DNA from: Haematococcus lacustris
Taxonomy: Eukaryota; Chlorophyta; Chlorophyceae; Chlamydomonadales; Haematococcaceae
Assembly (NCBI GenBank): GCA_030144725.1
Contig: JASKMD010000031.1
Coordinates: forward strand, 7,308,808 to 7,372,807
Length of the DNA stretch: 64,000 nt
Reading direction: 5' to 3'
Position 1 is the first letter of the stretch; each line of letters opens with the position of its first letter. The notes beneath the pieces were generated by a model. The model searched no databases, was not told the origin of the DNA, and was given only the letters and a program-made list of their open reading frames with translations. Below are positions 30,877-41,320 of this stretch, in pieces. The translations under genes and the position numbers were made by a program.

Positions 30877-33800
30877 CGCTTGCACACATTTAACTGGAAC
30901 CCTCGGATTGAGACCTGCCTAAGCCTCGGATTGAGACCAAGGAGTGCCCAGGCCTGGGCTACTAGCGGCTGCGAGACTGAGCGCGCACGGCCCAGCAGCA
31001 GGAGGAGCCTGCTATGGCACCATAGGATGCCATGTTGAAGCTGTGTCAGCTTGCATCAGTGCATTTGAGCCATGCCAAACTGGCTAGTTGACCCCAGGGG
31101 GTGAGGCAGCAGTGCAGGGGGGTGGCCTGCGCTGCCTCAGGGTTACTGTTGTACATGCAGTAGATCCTGGGGCTGAACAGAGCATGTGCTGGGCAGAGCA
31201 TGTGCATGCCTGCGGGTCCTGAGCTTGCGCTGACCCGAGTATGATGACAGTGGTGGTGGAGCGCCACACCGCCACGCCGTCAGCTGCAGACACGGCCTGG
31301 CAGACCAGGTCCACCTCCACATGGCCCTTGGCGGTTGTGCGGCAGGCGCCCGTGTCTATCTGCACGCTGTACCGCACCAACCAGAACAGGGGTGGGGTGG
31401 GGTGGGGTGGGGTGGGGTGGGGTGGGGTGGGGTGGGGTGGGGTGGGGTGGGGTGGGGTGGGGTGGGGTGGGGTGGGGTGGGGTGGGGTGGGGTGGGGTGG
31501 GGTGGGGTGGGGTGGGGTGGGGTGGGGTGGGGTGGGGTGGGGTGGGGTGGGGTGGGGTGGGGTGGGGTGGGGTGGGGTGGGGTGGGGTGGGGTGGGGTGG
31601 GGTGGGGTGGGGTGGGGTGGGGTGGGGTGGGGTGGGGTGGGGTGGGGTGGGGTGGGGTGGGGTGGGGTGGGGTGGGGTGGGGTGGGGTGGGGTGGGGTGG
31701 GGTGGGGTGGGGTGGGGTGGGGTGGGGTGGGGTGGGGTGGGGTGGGGTGGGGTGGGGTGGGGTGGGGTGGGGTGGGGTGGGGTGGGGTGGGGTGGGGTGG
31801 GGTGGGGTGGGGTGGGGTGGGGTGGGGTGGGGTGGGGTGGGGTGGGGTGGGGTGGGGTGGGGTGGGGTGGGGTGGGGTGGGGTGGGGTGGGGTGGGGTGG
31901 GGTGGGGTGGGGTGGGGTGGGGTGGGGTGGGGTGCCAGCTCCAGCACCTGCCCCATGAACATGAAACACGCTGCTGTTTGCAGCCACTGCCACTGCCGTC
32001 AAACGCACTGCTTTTCGAGCAACCTTCTGACCTTCCAGAGCATCTTCCAGAGCACCATGGTGTTCAGCCACTAACCTGTAAATCAGTGGCTGCTCCGCTG
32101 TCATGGCTCGGTACACGGTCGTGGTGTTGCGGGCCAGCACTGAGCCCAGCACGTTGAATGGAAAGTCTGGCAGCAGCATTGCCTGCACGCAAGCACCGTG
32201 CAGCACCCACAAGCCTCCACCTCCATGCAAGGCAGTAAAGTCGGCAGCTCTGTAGCCACAGTGGCTGCCTAGCGAGCATGAAGCAAGACCAAGGGAGTAG
32301 AATCTGCTTAGAACAGCGACAGCATAATCAGCAACAGCAGCAGCATCAACAGTATCAATTGCAACAGCAGCAGCATCAACAGCAAGCACAGCCTACTGGG
32401 TTCAATGTCTTTGCAGTCACGCAGGCCCTGGGCCACCCTGCCTTGCCCTGCCTTGCCTTGCCTTGCCTTGCCTTGCCTTGCTGCCTTGGATCGCTAGCCT
32501 GGACCACCTGCCTTGCTAACCCTGGGCTGTGCTAAGGGTTGTGGTCCAGGTCAGGGTGAGACAGCTGTAAAGCTCCCGCTTCACCAGCAGGCCTGCTCCC
32601 GTCCTGCCCCTCGCTCGTGAACCCGGCCCCTGAGGACTGATGTGTGTACCCCCTCCTTGCCGACCAGCGCCCCACACGCCACATCAGCTCCTCTCTTCTC
32701 CCCTCCCCTGCATGCCCTCGCACGCTGCCTTGCCTTGCACCCCAGCCCCTACAGCTGAACAGGATGCGTCTTTCCCACTCCCTTGGAGGCGAGGGCGGCC
32801 AAGCAGCCTCTTAACTAACGGGTTGAGGAGTGTGAGCCATCTCCTCCTTGCCCTGGCCAAGGTGTATGAGTGTTAGCTCTCACCTGGATGACCAGTCGGA
32901 ATGCCTCCACTATGGGGTAGCTCAGTGGCAGGGGCCCTTGGCTGCTGTTGAAGCCGGCCAGCTGCAGGAACGCCGCCAGCCGCTGTGGGCAGCAAGGTGT
33001 AGGCTTGGTCACAGCCACCTGCAGCCACACACGCACACACACTAACACACACCCCTGCCGCACGCACCTCTCGACATGCACCTGTTGGCAGGTAACACCG
33101 ATGATGATCACACAACAACATGCGTACATCACACAACATGGACATGGGCAAGCCTTGGCTTGGTAAGCAAACAACGCGGATGGCAGCCCTCATGGCAGGC
33201 CCCTCTTAAAACTTGACGACGGAACTCTGTCCTCGATGTCCCTGATGCAGGCCGGCAGCCAACATGACGGTGGTCAAGGCAGCACCGGGTCAATGCGCTG
33301 GTGGGTGCAGGTGCCCTTGGCTGCTGATCCGATGTAAGTTCAATCGCGATGTAAGTCCGAATCGTAAGTCACGAGAGTGAGAGTCGTGAGAGTGGCCATG
33401 GTGGCCATGCTGGCCATGGTGTGGGCCACGACGGTGCCTAGGCTTGTGATCATCAGCAGTAACGCTATTGGTTGCATCGGAGCCAGAGGCTGGCAGCGGG
33501 TAGGGATGATGGCAGCACAGGGACCCAGCAGCCCTGCCAGCTGCCAAGGCTTGCTGCAGCGAGCCAGCAGCCAGCCTGCGACCCAGCCTGCGACCCAGCC
33601 TGCCAGATGCAGCCAGAAGCAGCCAGCTGTCATCTGATCTAGAGCAAGATGTAAGCTGTCCGAGTATTGGCTGACCCAGGAGCTGCAGATGCCCAGCAGG
33701 GCGGTGCCTAAGGGTGGCAAGGGTGTGGGGATGGGGAGGGCAGCCCACCAGGCCTGAAGGCAGCAGAGCTAAGGCAGGGCTAAGGCAGGGCAGGCGGACC

Positions 33801-35123
33801 TCGGCCTGGTGTGCCAGCCTGGAGCAAGCAGTGTGACCAGCCAGTGACCAGGCCTGATGTGGTGCCCCTAGGTGGCCCCACACCAGCCCCTACAACCCCC
33901 ACGCAATCAGGCAGCCAGGCAGGCAGCAGCCTCCAAGCCACGGCCCACTGTCACCCCACCTCATGTGGTGCCCTGAGCTGGACCAGGCTACCCCTGGGGA
34001 CCTTGGCAAATGGGTGGACAGGGACTGCAACGCAGCCCTCAACATCGAGCGGGCAGGGGAGAGCAAGTGGCGCCCACTGGAGCTGTGCCGGTGGGGATAC
34101 CGAGGAGCGGCTCCAGCGAAGGGCAAGGAGTACCCAGCATTGGGCTTCAAGAAGCTGCGAGACCGAGCACGGAAGGCCCAAGCCCAGCAGCCTGTAGCAC
34201 AGTAGCATGTGTGCACCAGGCAATGCTTAAGCTGTTGCTTACATCAGAGCATGTGTTTCATGCCAACATCTATCGTCCCATCCACGCAAGGGGGTGTGGG
34301 TAGGAAACTAGGTATTGGTACTGGCTGTAGGTCACAGACCCTCAGTTCGGATTACAGGTAACGCAGCTCCTACCTATTAGTAGGGGAATTTTGTGCTGTC
34401 ACCCCACCAGCCCCAAGCGCACCAGACAAACGCACCAAGGCTGAGCAGGCAGCTGAGGCCTCCCAGCCCACCAAGGGTAGGGGCGAAGGCAAGGATGCCA
34501 AGGCCTGACCAGCACCGCAGCCAGGCAGGTAGGTAGACAGGGACTGCAACACAACGTTGACCATGCAGCGCATTGGGGAGAGCAAGCGGCGCCCACTGGA
34601 GCCGTGCCAGTGGCCAGTGCAGCTGAAGCTGCTTAGCAAGGGCAGGGAGGGTTACAAGCGACTGAGATACCGAGCACTTGCGGCCCAGGCCCAGCAGCCT
34701 ACTGTGCCACCACAGCATGCCATCTTGAAGGTGTGTCATGCCAAAACGGCTTTTTGCCTCCCAGGCGTCATGCAGCAGTGAAGGGGGGTGGCTCCTGCGG
34801 CTTCAGGGAAATCAATGTAGACACAATGGATCCTGGGGTCGGAGAAGGGGATGGCAACCCTGGTGGTACTATGCAGTTGGCCAGTCTCTGACCTGCAGTA
34901 TCTTGAAGCCCCTTCCCTTGCTTTGCGTGGTCTTGGATGACTTGGGTTTTGTGAGCAGGGTCAGGGCAGCTTGCGCGTACAACCAGGCAGGCGAGGGCCA
35001 CGCTGAGAGCTTGAGGCTGGTCCCACTGGGGCGCATGGAGTACACGATGCAGAAGGCGAGGAACAGGCTGCCTAACACGGCAAGGGTTGATACAGCCATG
35101 GACACCGGCGACATGGTCTGCAA
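29193..35123 (-). CDS. MaoC-like dehydratase (hot-dog fold) protein
   Basis: MaoC/HTD2-type proteins act on acyl-CoA or acyl-ACP thioesters (hydratase/dehydratase). Secure exons (minus, phases consistent): 32982-32884, 32182-32076, 31366-31235, 30103-29952, 29398-29193. They read PLPLSYPIVEAFRL, LLPDFPFNVLGSVLARNTT, then VEVDLVCQAVSAADGVAVW. The hydratase motif NGDLNPIHLYPATSRLFGFK (Asp and His present) leads to RPIAHALFLVARAEASL. The last exon has DFKRPTLLPASLQFAW. Exon 35123-34893 (MQTMSPVSM, one membrane helix, LYAQAALTLLTKPKS) ends in phase 0 and is the likely first exon; its link to 32982 is inferred, and a small exon may be missing between. Introns hold Fanzor pieces, a methyltransferase exon fragment and simple repeats. 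Substrate unknown. Confidence 0.82.
29460..29541. repeat. (TG)n/(CG)n microsatellite
   Basis: Mixed GTGC/GTGT run in the last intron of the MaoC-like gene, about 60 bp from the final acceptor site. Confidence 0.9.
30836..30875. repeat. (CAG)n microsatellite
   Basis: About 13 AGC/CAG units in the third intron of the MaoC-like gene. Confidence 0.9.
30930..31180 (+). mobile_element. Fanzor C-terminal fragment with class II 3' segment (MaoC intron)
   Basis: GCCCAGGCCTGGGCTAC...CGGCTGCGAGAC corresponds to the family tail (GLGYKRLRD), here with stops. The noncoding segment after it (GTTGAAGCTGTGTCA, GCCAAACTGGC, GCAGCAGTGCAGGGGGGTGGC, GATCCTGGGG) is class II. Antisense to the host gene. Confidence 0.65.
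31389..31934. repeat. (GGGGT)n satellite, about 109 units
   Basis: 546 bp of essentially perfect pentamers, G-rich on the plus strand, within the MaoC-like intron between exons 32182-32076 and 31366-31235; its edge lies 22 bp from the acceptor at 31,367. All long ORFs through it are artefacts. Runs of G4 every 5 bases make it a strong G-quadruplex candidate. Confidence 0.97.
32440..32485. repeat. (CCTTG)n repeat
   Basis: About 9 imperfect CCTTG/CTTGC units in a MaoC-gene intron; no coding role. Confidence 0.85.
32673..32909. repeat. Inverted duplicate, MaoC gene side
   Basis: Partner of 28,914-29,150. This side keeps the full exon 32982-32884 in frame, so it is the functional original; the other lacks the exon's 5' part. 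Confidence 0.85.
33651..33720 (-). pseudogene. Methyltransferase exon fragment
   Basis: Reads GTALLGICSSWVSQYSDS on the minus strand, a diverged copy of GTALLDICSSWVSHYPDG from exon 2 of the methyltransferase gene (39,287-39,175). It is only ~70 bp, without splice sites, in the large first intron of the MaoC-like gene and just upstream of a Fanzor fragment. Confidence 0.75.
33790..34280 (+). pseudogene. Fanzor-like C-terminal fragment, copy D
   Basis: Broken frames through PAWSKQCDQPV, then an intact stretch WVDRDCNAALNIERAGESKW (RuvC-III-like; Asp codons about 34,015-34,025). The tail is APAKGKEYPALGFKKLRDRA, ending AQQPVAQ and a stop at 34,205. It is diverged from A-C, so it may belong to another subfamily. 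Confidence 0.75.
34395..34850 (+). pseudogene. Fanzor-like C-terminal fragment, copy E, with class II 3' segment
   Basis: KRTRQTHQG then stops; VDRDCNTTLTMQRIGESKRR is a decayed RuvC-III-like motif near 34,540-34,590; tail YKRLRYRALAAQAQQPTVPP. From 34,715 the noncoding class II segment follows (TGCCAAAACGGC, GCAGCAGTGAAGGGGGGTGGC, GGATCCTGGGG). Confidence 0.7.
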
Positions 35124-36110
35124 GCCTTGGACGGGCTCGCTCTGATGCGACGCGTCGTCCAGCGCAGGTCAAGTCGCTGATGGAGTAGGCTGCGCGCGTC
35201 AAGCAACGCAGCGACGGGAGTGGGACACAGTGCGCGTAAGGCGCTAACGTACGCCTCCCGCCCGCGACCGCACTGCTTTGTTATGTGGCACTGAAGCTTA
35301 TGCGTATACACTGTAACACTCAACTTTGCTGCAAAACGCAATAAACTCCACGTGTGACGCGTAAACTGAGCTTGCACACAATCTTCACTGCATCTTGCCC
35401 TCTCTTGGACATGGGTGGGAGCGGGGCAATGTGAATGGGAGTGTGGACAAAGGGCAGGGGGCGTGTCAGCATGGCATGATGAACATGCCTGACGAGGCCT
35501 TGTTGCGCAAGTGGCGACGCAAGTGGCCAGCTACAGCCAGCTACAGCTACAGCCAGTCAACGCCAGCATAGGTGAGATGGGCGAAGCTGCAGTGGGCCTC
35601 AGGCACGCTAGCAGTAAGCTTTACATGGACAGGCGCGTCAGCATTTTGTCACATGCACGGTCATGGCATGGGTGTGATCTTATCTCTGCCTCTGGCCACA
35701 ATGCCTTTCAGCTCTTGACAGGTAAACATCATCAGGCACGGTCTTAAGCTAAGCCCTTGACAGCAGAAGAGGGCGAGAAGCTGATGTGCAGCTTTGAAAG
35801 GCCCACACCATGTGCCACAGCTCCACAGCGACCTTGACAGTCATCTGCGCACACTGTGGCTGTGGCTACGTCCACGTGATAGCAATAGCCCAGCAATCAC
35901 AACTCCAGCATTCACAACTTCAGCAACTCCTCCACACATCAATACAACCAGAGCCAGGTGGTCAGTCATGGAGCACCAAGCTTGGTCATGCAACTTTTGT
36001 AGCGGAGACCACATACCTGCGCACAGCGACAAGCAGGCAGGGGTCGCACACATTCGCTGGCTGTCCATCACACCCTGCACTACCCCCTGTAAGGCACAAG
36101 CAGCAGGTTT
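35124..36110. other. Intergenic, upstream of the MaoC-like gene
   Basis: No supported gene. 35,520-35,560 has short CCAGCTACAG direct repeats. It should contain the MaoC promoter; no clear TATA box or motif that I would assert. Confidence 0.4.
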
Positions 36111-36114
36111 TGTG

Positions 36115-36430
36115 CCGCATCGAGACAGCCCCCTTGTCCCTCACTAGGGCCTCCAATTGAGCCGGACCAGTAGTGGCCACTAGCAGCCACTAGCGGGAAT
36201 GTACTAGTGGGCAATAATGGCCCGACTCAAATGGTGTTATTGGGCTGTGTGGAGTAAACCCAGTGCACATGGCACATGAGCGCCTACCACCTACACTATT
36301 GCCTGACCCGTTAGGGCTATCGTGTAGAGTTGGCATGACAAAACATGCACTGATTGTGAGCTGATGACAGCTCAGATGGGGGGGGCACACACTACTGTGC
36401 CTCAGCAGGCTGCTGCTTGCTTCCTTGCCC
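36115..36430 (-). mobile_element. Solo class I Fanzor 3' segment
   Basis: Minus strand reads the last few CAG codons, then the conserved noncoding segment (CATGCCAACTCTAC, GGGTCAGGCAATAG, GGTGGTAGGCGC) and on to the far 3' end, with no nuclease sequence. It also preserves the undisturbed form of the site split at 370/6,587. Confidence 0.75.
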
Positions 36431-36497
36431 CCATCTTGTGTGAACACTGCATCGAGACAGCCCCCAGTGACCCGCCCTGCAGTGCAGCTCAGGAGCA

Positions 36498-36502
36498 TTA
36501 CA
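36498..36502 (-). promoter_or_regulatory. Candidate poly(A) signal TGTAA for the methyltransferase gene
   Basis: TGTAA on the minus strand about 280 bp after the stop codon at 36,781; usual signal in Chlamydomonas-type algae. Confidence 0.45.
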
Positions 36503-36780
36503 CGTGCATGGTGCATGAACAATGATGATGCTGGTGCAATACAGCGATTAAAATGTGCTAAGCCCAGCATTTGATGTGCGGTCAGGGCCAGACACGGGGT
36601 CCCCAGCCGCCAGGGCTGCAGGCGCTGCCCCAGGTCCCTGGGCTGGCTGCAACATCCCAACACCCGTCCTAGAGGACAGCCGGATCAAGCTGTTGCCTGG
36701 CAGCTGCTTGGTGGGTGTGGGGTGGGAGGGAGGCAGCAACATCCCCACACCTGTGCTAGGGACCTGCCCTGCCCTGCGCC

Positions 36781-39700
36781 TTACATAGGGTCTGAGCGGA
36801 ATCCCAGCTTTGGGGAGATATCCGCGGCTGTGGGAGCCGTGAAGCCTCCGGGCACTGAGTAGTGGAAGTAGGCGCCTACTATCCACACCTGCGCAAGCAG
36901 CAGCAACCTTTGCTCAGGCTGGGTCATGCGCAGTGGTGCAGTGGTGCAGGCAGCATGCATCTAGGACTAAATATCAGGACCATGCTGCCCCCTCCCCCTC
37001 CCGCTCCTCCCACTCCTCCTCCTGCTCCAGCTGCCCCTCTCTGCTCACACTCCTACTTCTCCTCCCGATCCCGCTTTCCCTCACACTCCCAGTCCGTTCC
37101 TCCTCCGGGTCTCCCTCCCCCTCCCCCTTCCGTTCCCCCCCGCCCCTAATACTCGACCCCTGCCCCCTTCCCTTGCCCTACTGCTCCTCTAGCTCTGCTA
37201 TGTGTCCATCGGCCTTAGCTGAGCCTCACGTGGTCAGGGTCAGCCGTGGCCGTCCACAGCTGAATTGCCTTGGTAGGAAAGCACCGGTTGCTGCAACAAC
37301 AGCAGCAGCAGCAGCAGCAGCAGGTCTGACGTGCTCAGGTACAGCATCAAGCCATGATGCCAGTCTACAGGTGTGCAGGGCAACACTCTAGCGCAGCCTA
37401 GCAGTAAGGTTGGCAAACGCCCGGAGATCACGGTGATGATAGAGCTGATGATGATGGGGAGAAGGATGCCCCTGGCTCAGTGCATGCTTAAATGGAATGA
37501 GCCCCTCCCCTCCCCTCCCCTCGTCTGCCTTCCCCTATGAGGCGTTGCTGGACTGCTGGACCCCTGGCCTGAGGTGCTCAGGTGCATCCAGGTTCAAGGG
37601 CCAGGGTCAGGGTTTGATGCACAGCTGCTTCGTGGCCTCCTACTGCAAGCCAACCCATATTTAGTAGATTTTGACTGTTATCTCAACATACAACTTTAAA
37701 TTTTGACTATGTACTTTACATCTAACCTGAGCCATGTGTCCAAGTAAGGTCGGGCTATATACTTTAGGGTATGAACCTGGGCCATGTCATTTTCAGCTAC
37801 CATTCACACCTAAAGAAAAACACTGGTGGGAAGGCATGGAGCAGGCGATGACCAGGGGCCCAGCATCCCACCTGAATGACATCATGGCCGTGCCGCCTGG
37901 CTTCAGCACTCTGTGCATCTCCCGGAACACCTGCATGGAGCAGTGGATGACAGCACAGCAGCGCAGGCGCAGGTGCCGCAGGTGCCGCCAACACGGCAGC
38001 ACAACACACCTGCGAGCTGACAGGTGCATGCCATGCCATGCCATGCCATGCTGATGAGGATGCTGGCGAGGATGCTGATGATGATGGCGAGGATGGTGAT
38101 GACAGCACACCTGCAGGACGTAGTTTGGGTGGGAGAGCAACAGGGTCAGGCTGATAGGGGAGGCAGGGCCTGAGGCGCCACTGCAGACAAGGTGAGGGGT
38201 GAGGAGAGAAGGAGGGCGGGCGGGCGGGTGGGGTGGCAGGGCTTGCGCTGTGGGCCAGCTGTTGCAGCTGCGGCTGCAGGCTCACCTCCAGTGGTTTGTT
38301 CAAGTAGTCTACCGACACCACGTTGGTGACCACATCGAACGTGTTGTCCGGGTAGGGCAGCTTGGGGTCCTTGTTCAGGTCGGCCACAAGCCTGTGAGGA
38401 GCAGGCATCACACCCACAGGGTTAGACGGCAGGTGAAGGGCACCTAGCTGGGCTGGCACTTCTAGGGTTGCGGGTACACCAGGTGCCAAGGTGGTAGGCG
38501 GCAGGATGCAGGATGCAGGATGCCAACAGGGTGATGACTGTGGATGCGGCTGTCACGGCTGCGCGGTGCACGTTTACGGTGCACGTTTACAGACGAATGC
38601 AACGATGGTGCCTCGTGCTTAGCCCTCCCCCTGCCCTTCCCCCTGCCCCTGCCCCTTTGCTGTTGGCACAGTCACCCAGTCCATCATCCCACAGCCCGCT
38701 CACCAGTCAGTGAGCTGGGGGTTACGCTTCAATTCATCTGCATTCATGCCCAGACCTGCAGGCACAGCGGCCGCCACAGCCCTGCAGGTGCCAGCCTGGC
38801 GCCACCAACACAGCTGACGGCCCCCACCCTCACTGCAGGCAGCCAGCCCCATGCCCAGCCCTGAGCCCACCGCGCCTGCACACCGCACCAGGAGCTGTGC
38901 TACAAAGCAAGGCTGGTGGGGGGCGGGGGGCTGCAGGGGCTCGGACCTGCGAGCTGAGGTGGCACAGCTGAGGTGTGGTTCCACAGCACTGGTAGGTGAG
39001 GGGCACAGGGAGCACCGGCAGCCAGGGTCCAGGCTGGACCGCCCCCTAGGTGTGGTAGCGCTGGTAGGTGAGGGGCAGAGGGGAAGGCCTGTGACAGGGG
39101 GTCACCGCCAGCCAGAGTCCAGGCTGGACCGCCCCTTAGGGCTGCTGGCACCTGCACCTGGCCCCACCGCCCACCTGACACTTTGTCTGCCTTGTAGCCG
39201 TCCGGGTAGTGGCTGACCCAGGAGCTGCAGATGTCCAGCAGGGCAGTGCCAGGCGTGCCTGAGGGCGGGAAGCGCTGCGCATAGTGCCTGGAGTGAGGTC
39301 GACAGCAGCAACAGCAGCGCTCGGTGGTTGGTGGTGCCCCTCAAGGTTCAACGGTGCGACCATGATGACAGCACCAGCAGCACCAGCAGGCAGCAAAGGA
39401 AGCAGGGGCATCAGCAGCGGAGGGAGCAGCAGTGGCTGTGAGAAAGGTTGTGGGTGCGGCAGCAGCAGGAGCAGCAGCAGCAAATGCGGCAGCAGCACAG
39501 GCTGCTCACTCACATACTGTGGCGTGCTGTCTGAGGCAGGTGTGAAGAATGCCGTGTTCGTGGTGGTGGCAGCACACACTGATGTCAATAAGGTGTCAGT
39601 AGCAGGTGTCAATGTCATGTGTAAGTATCAGGTGCCAATCATATGTGTCAATCATAAGCGTGTGACAAATCAAAGGGATGGATGGAGGACGCACTTTGTC

Positions 39701-39963
39701 AGTGCGGAGATGGCATAGTCGTCGATGTGGGTCACGAAGCGAGGCTGGCTGTAGAACTGAGTGTCTGGCTGCTCGTCATAGCGCTGGAAGTCAGATGGCT
39801 TGAAGGGCCACTGGGCTGGCCACTTGGGGTCCTCCAGCACCTGGGGCAGTGAACCACCACCACCACCACCATCACCACCACCACAACCCATGTCCATTGT
39901 TGCAACCTTTACTACCAACACCGTCACCAGCACCAGCAGCAGGAGCAGTAGAGGCAGGTGCAT
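36781..39963 (-). CDS. SAM-dependent methyltransferase-like protein
   Basis: Resembles a conserved plant/algal methyltransferase-fold family. Exons (minus): start-39695, 39287-39175, 38755-38704, 38391-38286, 37930-37872, 37290-37230, 36888-36781; every junction is GT-AG and in phase. Reading in order: WPFKPSDFQRYDEQPDTQFY, PRFVTHIDDYAISALTK; LLDICSSWVSHYPDGY; GLGMNADELKRNPQLTDW; LVADLNKDPKLPYPD; FDVVTNVVSVDYLNKPLE; VFREMHRVLKPGG; NRCFPTKAIQLW; IVGAYFHYSVPGGF; DISPKLGFRSDPM. The usual glycine-rich SAM motif is replaced by LDICSS, as is common in this family; substrate unknown. The 5' end is uncertain: an ATG at 39,963 gives a hydrophobic leader (MHLPLLLLLLVLV), but an acceptor at about 39,842 could instead join an unseen exon. 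Confidence 0.87.
39018..39142. repeat. ~90-bp tandem duplication in a methyltransferase intron
   Basis: CCAGGGTCCAGGCTGGACCG at about 39,022 recurs as CCAGAGTCCAGGCTGGACCG about 90 bp later, both followed by CCCCxTAGG. Noncoding. Confidence 0.7.
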
Positions 39964-40469
39964 AACCGGTACAGCACCAGCATCACACCTCGCTGCGGCT
40001 TGGCTCCTTAATGAGAGCAGCGTTGGGTGGAGGTAGGGTGGGGGAAGGGCAGGGGATGCTGTTCACATCTGGTTGGCTGCTGGGCGCAACTGGGACGGTA
40101 AGGCTGGCGGGGGGTTGCAGGCTAGCCTAGCCACAGCCACTGCTAGGCTAGCCACAGCCACAGCCACAGCTAGCCTAGCCACTGTCAAGAGCAAGGGGAC
40201 AAGGCCAGGGGTGACAGCCTGCATTTAGTGGGACAGCTGGCTTCACAGGGCTGGCTTGGAGTCATCAGCCAACACAGCAAGGCAGGCAGTCTTGAACTGC
40301 CAAGGGCTGCAATGAGGGGGTTAGGCTGGCCTCACTGTCAATGACACGACCAAACAGGCTACAGCGTTTAGCACTCTCTAGGAATGACACAACGTATATG
40401 GATGTTTGTGATTGCGTGGCAAGTTGTACCCAGGCCTGGGCTGTACTTACTTGTGAAACCTTTTCATGC
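39964..40469. other. Upstream region of the methyltransferase gene
   Basis: 40,120-40,190 has short GCTAGCCTAGCCACAGCCA repeats. No gene supported. Confidence 0.4.
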
Positions 40470-41320
40470 AAATTGGGTAGCATTGGCACTGGGGGGTGGC
40501 TGGGGTGCTGCGTGCCTGCTGCAAGGTGGTGTGCAGCAGTGTTTTTTTTTACCGCCCGGATGCATGATCTGCATGATCATACCCCTGATTTTATAGCTCG
40601 ACCTTACTTCAAAACATCGCTCAGGTAGAACATTTAACGAAAACTACGCTAACATACGCAAAATCTCAGGGTAAATCGCAATTTTCATAGCGCAGTGCGA
40701 GGTAGTGAAGCTCGAAAAGCGACCATTTCATAGCGCAATAGGACCCCTGAAATGTCGCTTTTTATAGCGATCGCTATATATAAGGCGAAATAAAACACTG
40801 GTGTGCAGGCCCTGGGGCGCAGGCCAGCGGCGTGGCAGGGTGGTGCTAATGGATGAGCACCGCACCACCCGGGTCAGCTCTGCGGTGAATGGCCAGCAGC
40901 CATGTGAGGAGGAGCTTGACTATGTGCAGCCCACCAGGCGTGCAGGCTGGAAGCCACCAGAAGGGCAGGTGGACCTGCGCCTGGTGCGCCCAGCCTGGAG
41001 CCAGCAGCGTGGCTAGCCAGTGAGGGGCCTGATGTGGTGCCCGGTAGTGGCCCCCCGCAAGCCCCCACAGGCCCCACGCAGCAGCCAGGCAGCCAGCCAG
41101 CCTGCAGCCTCAGAGCCTGGGCCCAGCACTCCCCTGCCAGCCAAACGTAGCAAGCGCACCAAGGCTGAGCAGGCAGCTGAGCCCACCCAGCCCACCAAGG
41201 GCGAAGGCTGCCAAAGCAAGGCTGCCATGGCAAGGCCAGCACGACAGCCAGGCAGATGGCTGGATAGGAACTGCCATGCATGAGGCCCTAGTGAGGGACG
41301 AGGGGGCTGCCAAGAGCATA
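40470..41320 (+). pseudogene. Fanzor-like element, copy F, split by a hAT MITE
   Basis: Enters near the GGGWGADAVL region (40,480-40,536), then is interrupted by a MITE (40,537-40,800). It resumes with GQRRGRVVLMDEHRTTRVSS (RuvC-II-like), QQPCEEELDYVQPTRR, and a stop after WSQQRG. Then come RGLMWCPVVAPRKPPQAP and PLPAKRSKRTKAEQAAEP, the uncorrupted form of the region broken in copy B. It ends at WLDRNCHA, a damaged RuvC-III-like motif, then runs into the far 3' segment (GAGGCCCTAGTGAGGGACGA). Confidence 0.78.
40537..40800. mobile_element. hAT-type MITE, 264 bp
   Basis: Termini CAGTGTTTT...CGCC and GGCG...AAAACACTG are inverted; the 8-bp GTGTGCAG is perfectly duplicated at 40,529-40,536 and 40,801-40,808. 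8-bp duplications and CAGTG-type ends are characteristic of hAT elements. It is AT-rich with internal TATAGCGATCGCTATA palindromes and no ORF. It interrupts Fanzor copy F. Confidence 0.92.

Noticed and set aside
31084..32389. Long ORFs of TPPHP or GWGGV repeats on both strands
   Set aside because: All six readings of the (GGGGT)n satellite are open; the real coding pieces here are the short MaoC-gene exons at its sides.
34768..35202. 144-codon minus-strand ORF
   Set aside because: Shadow of the overlapping frame MQTMSPVSM..., which has a membrane helix and a phase-0 donor matching the MaoC exons.
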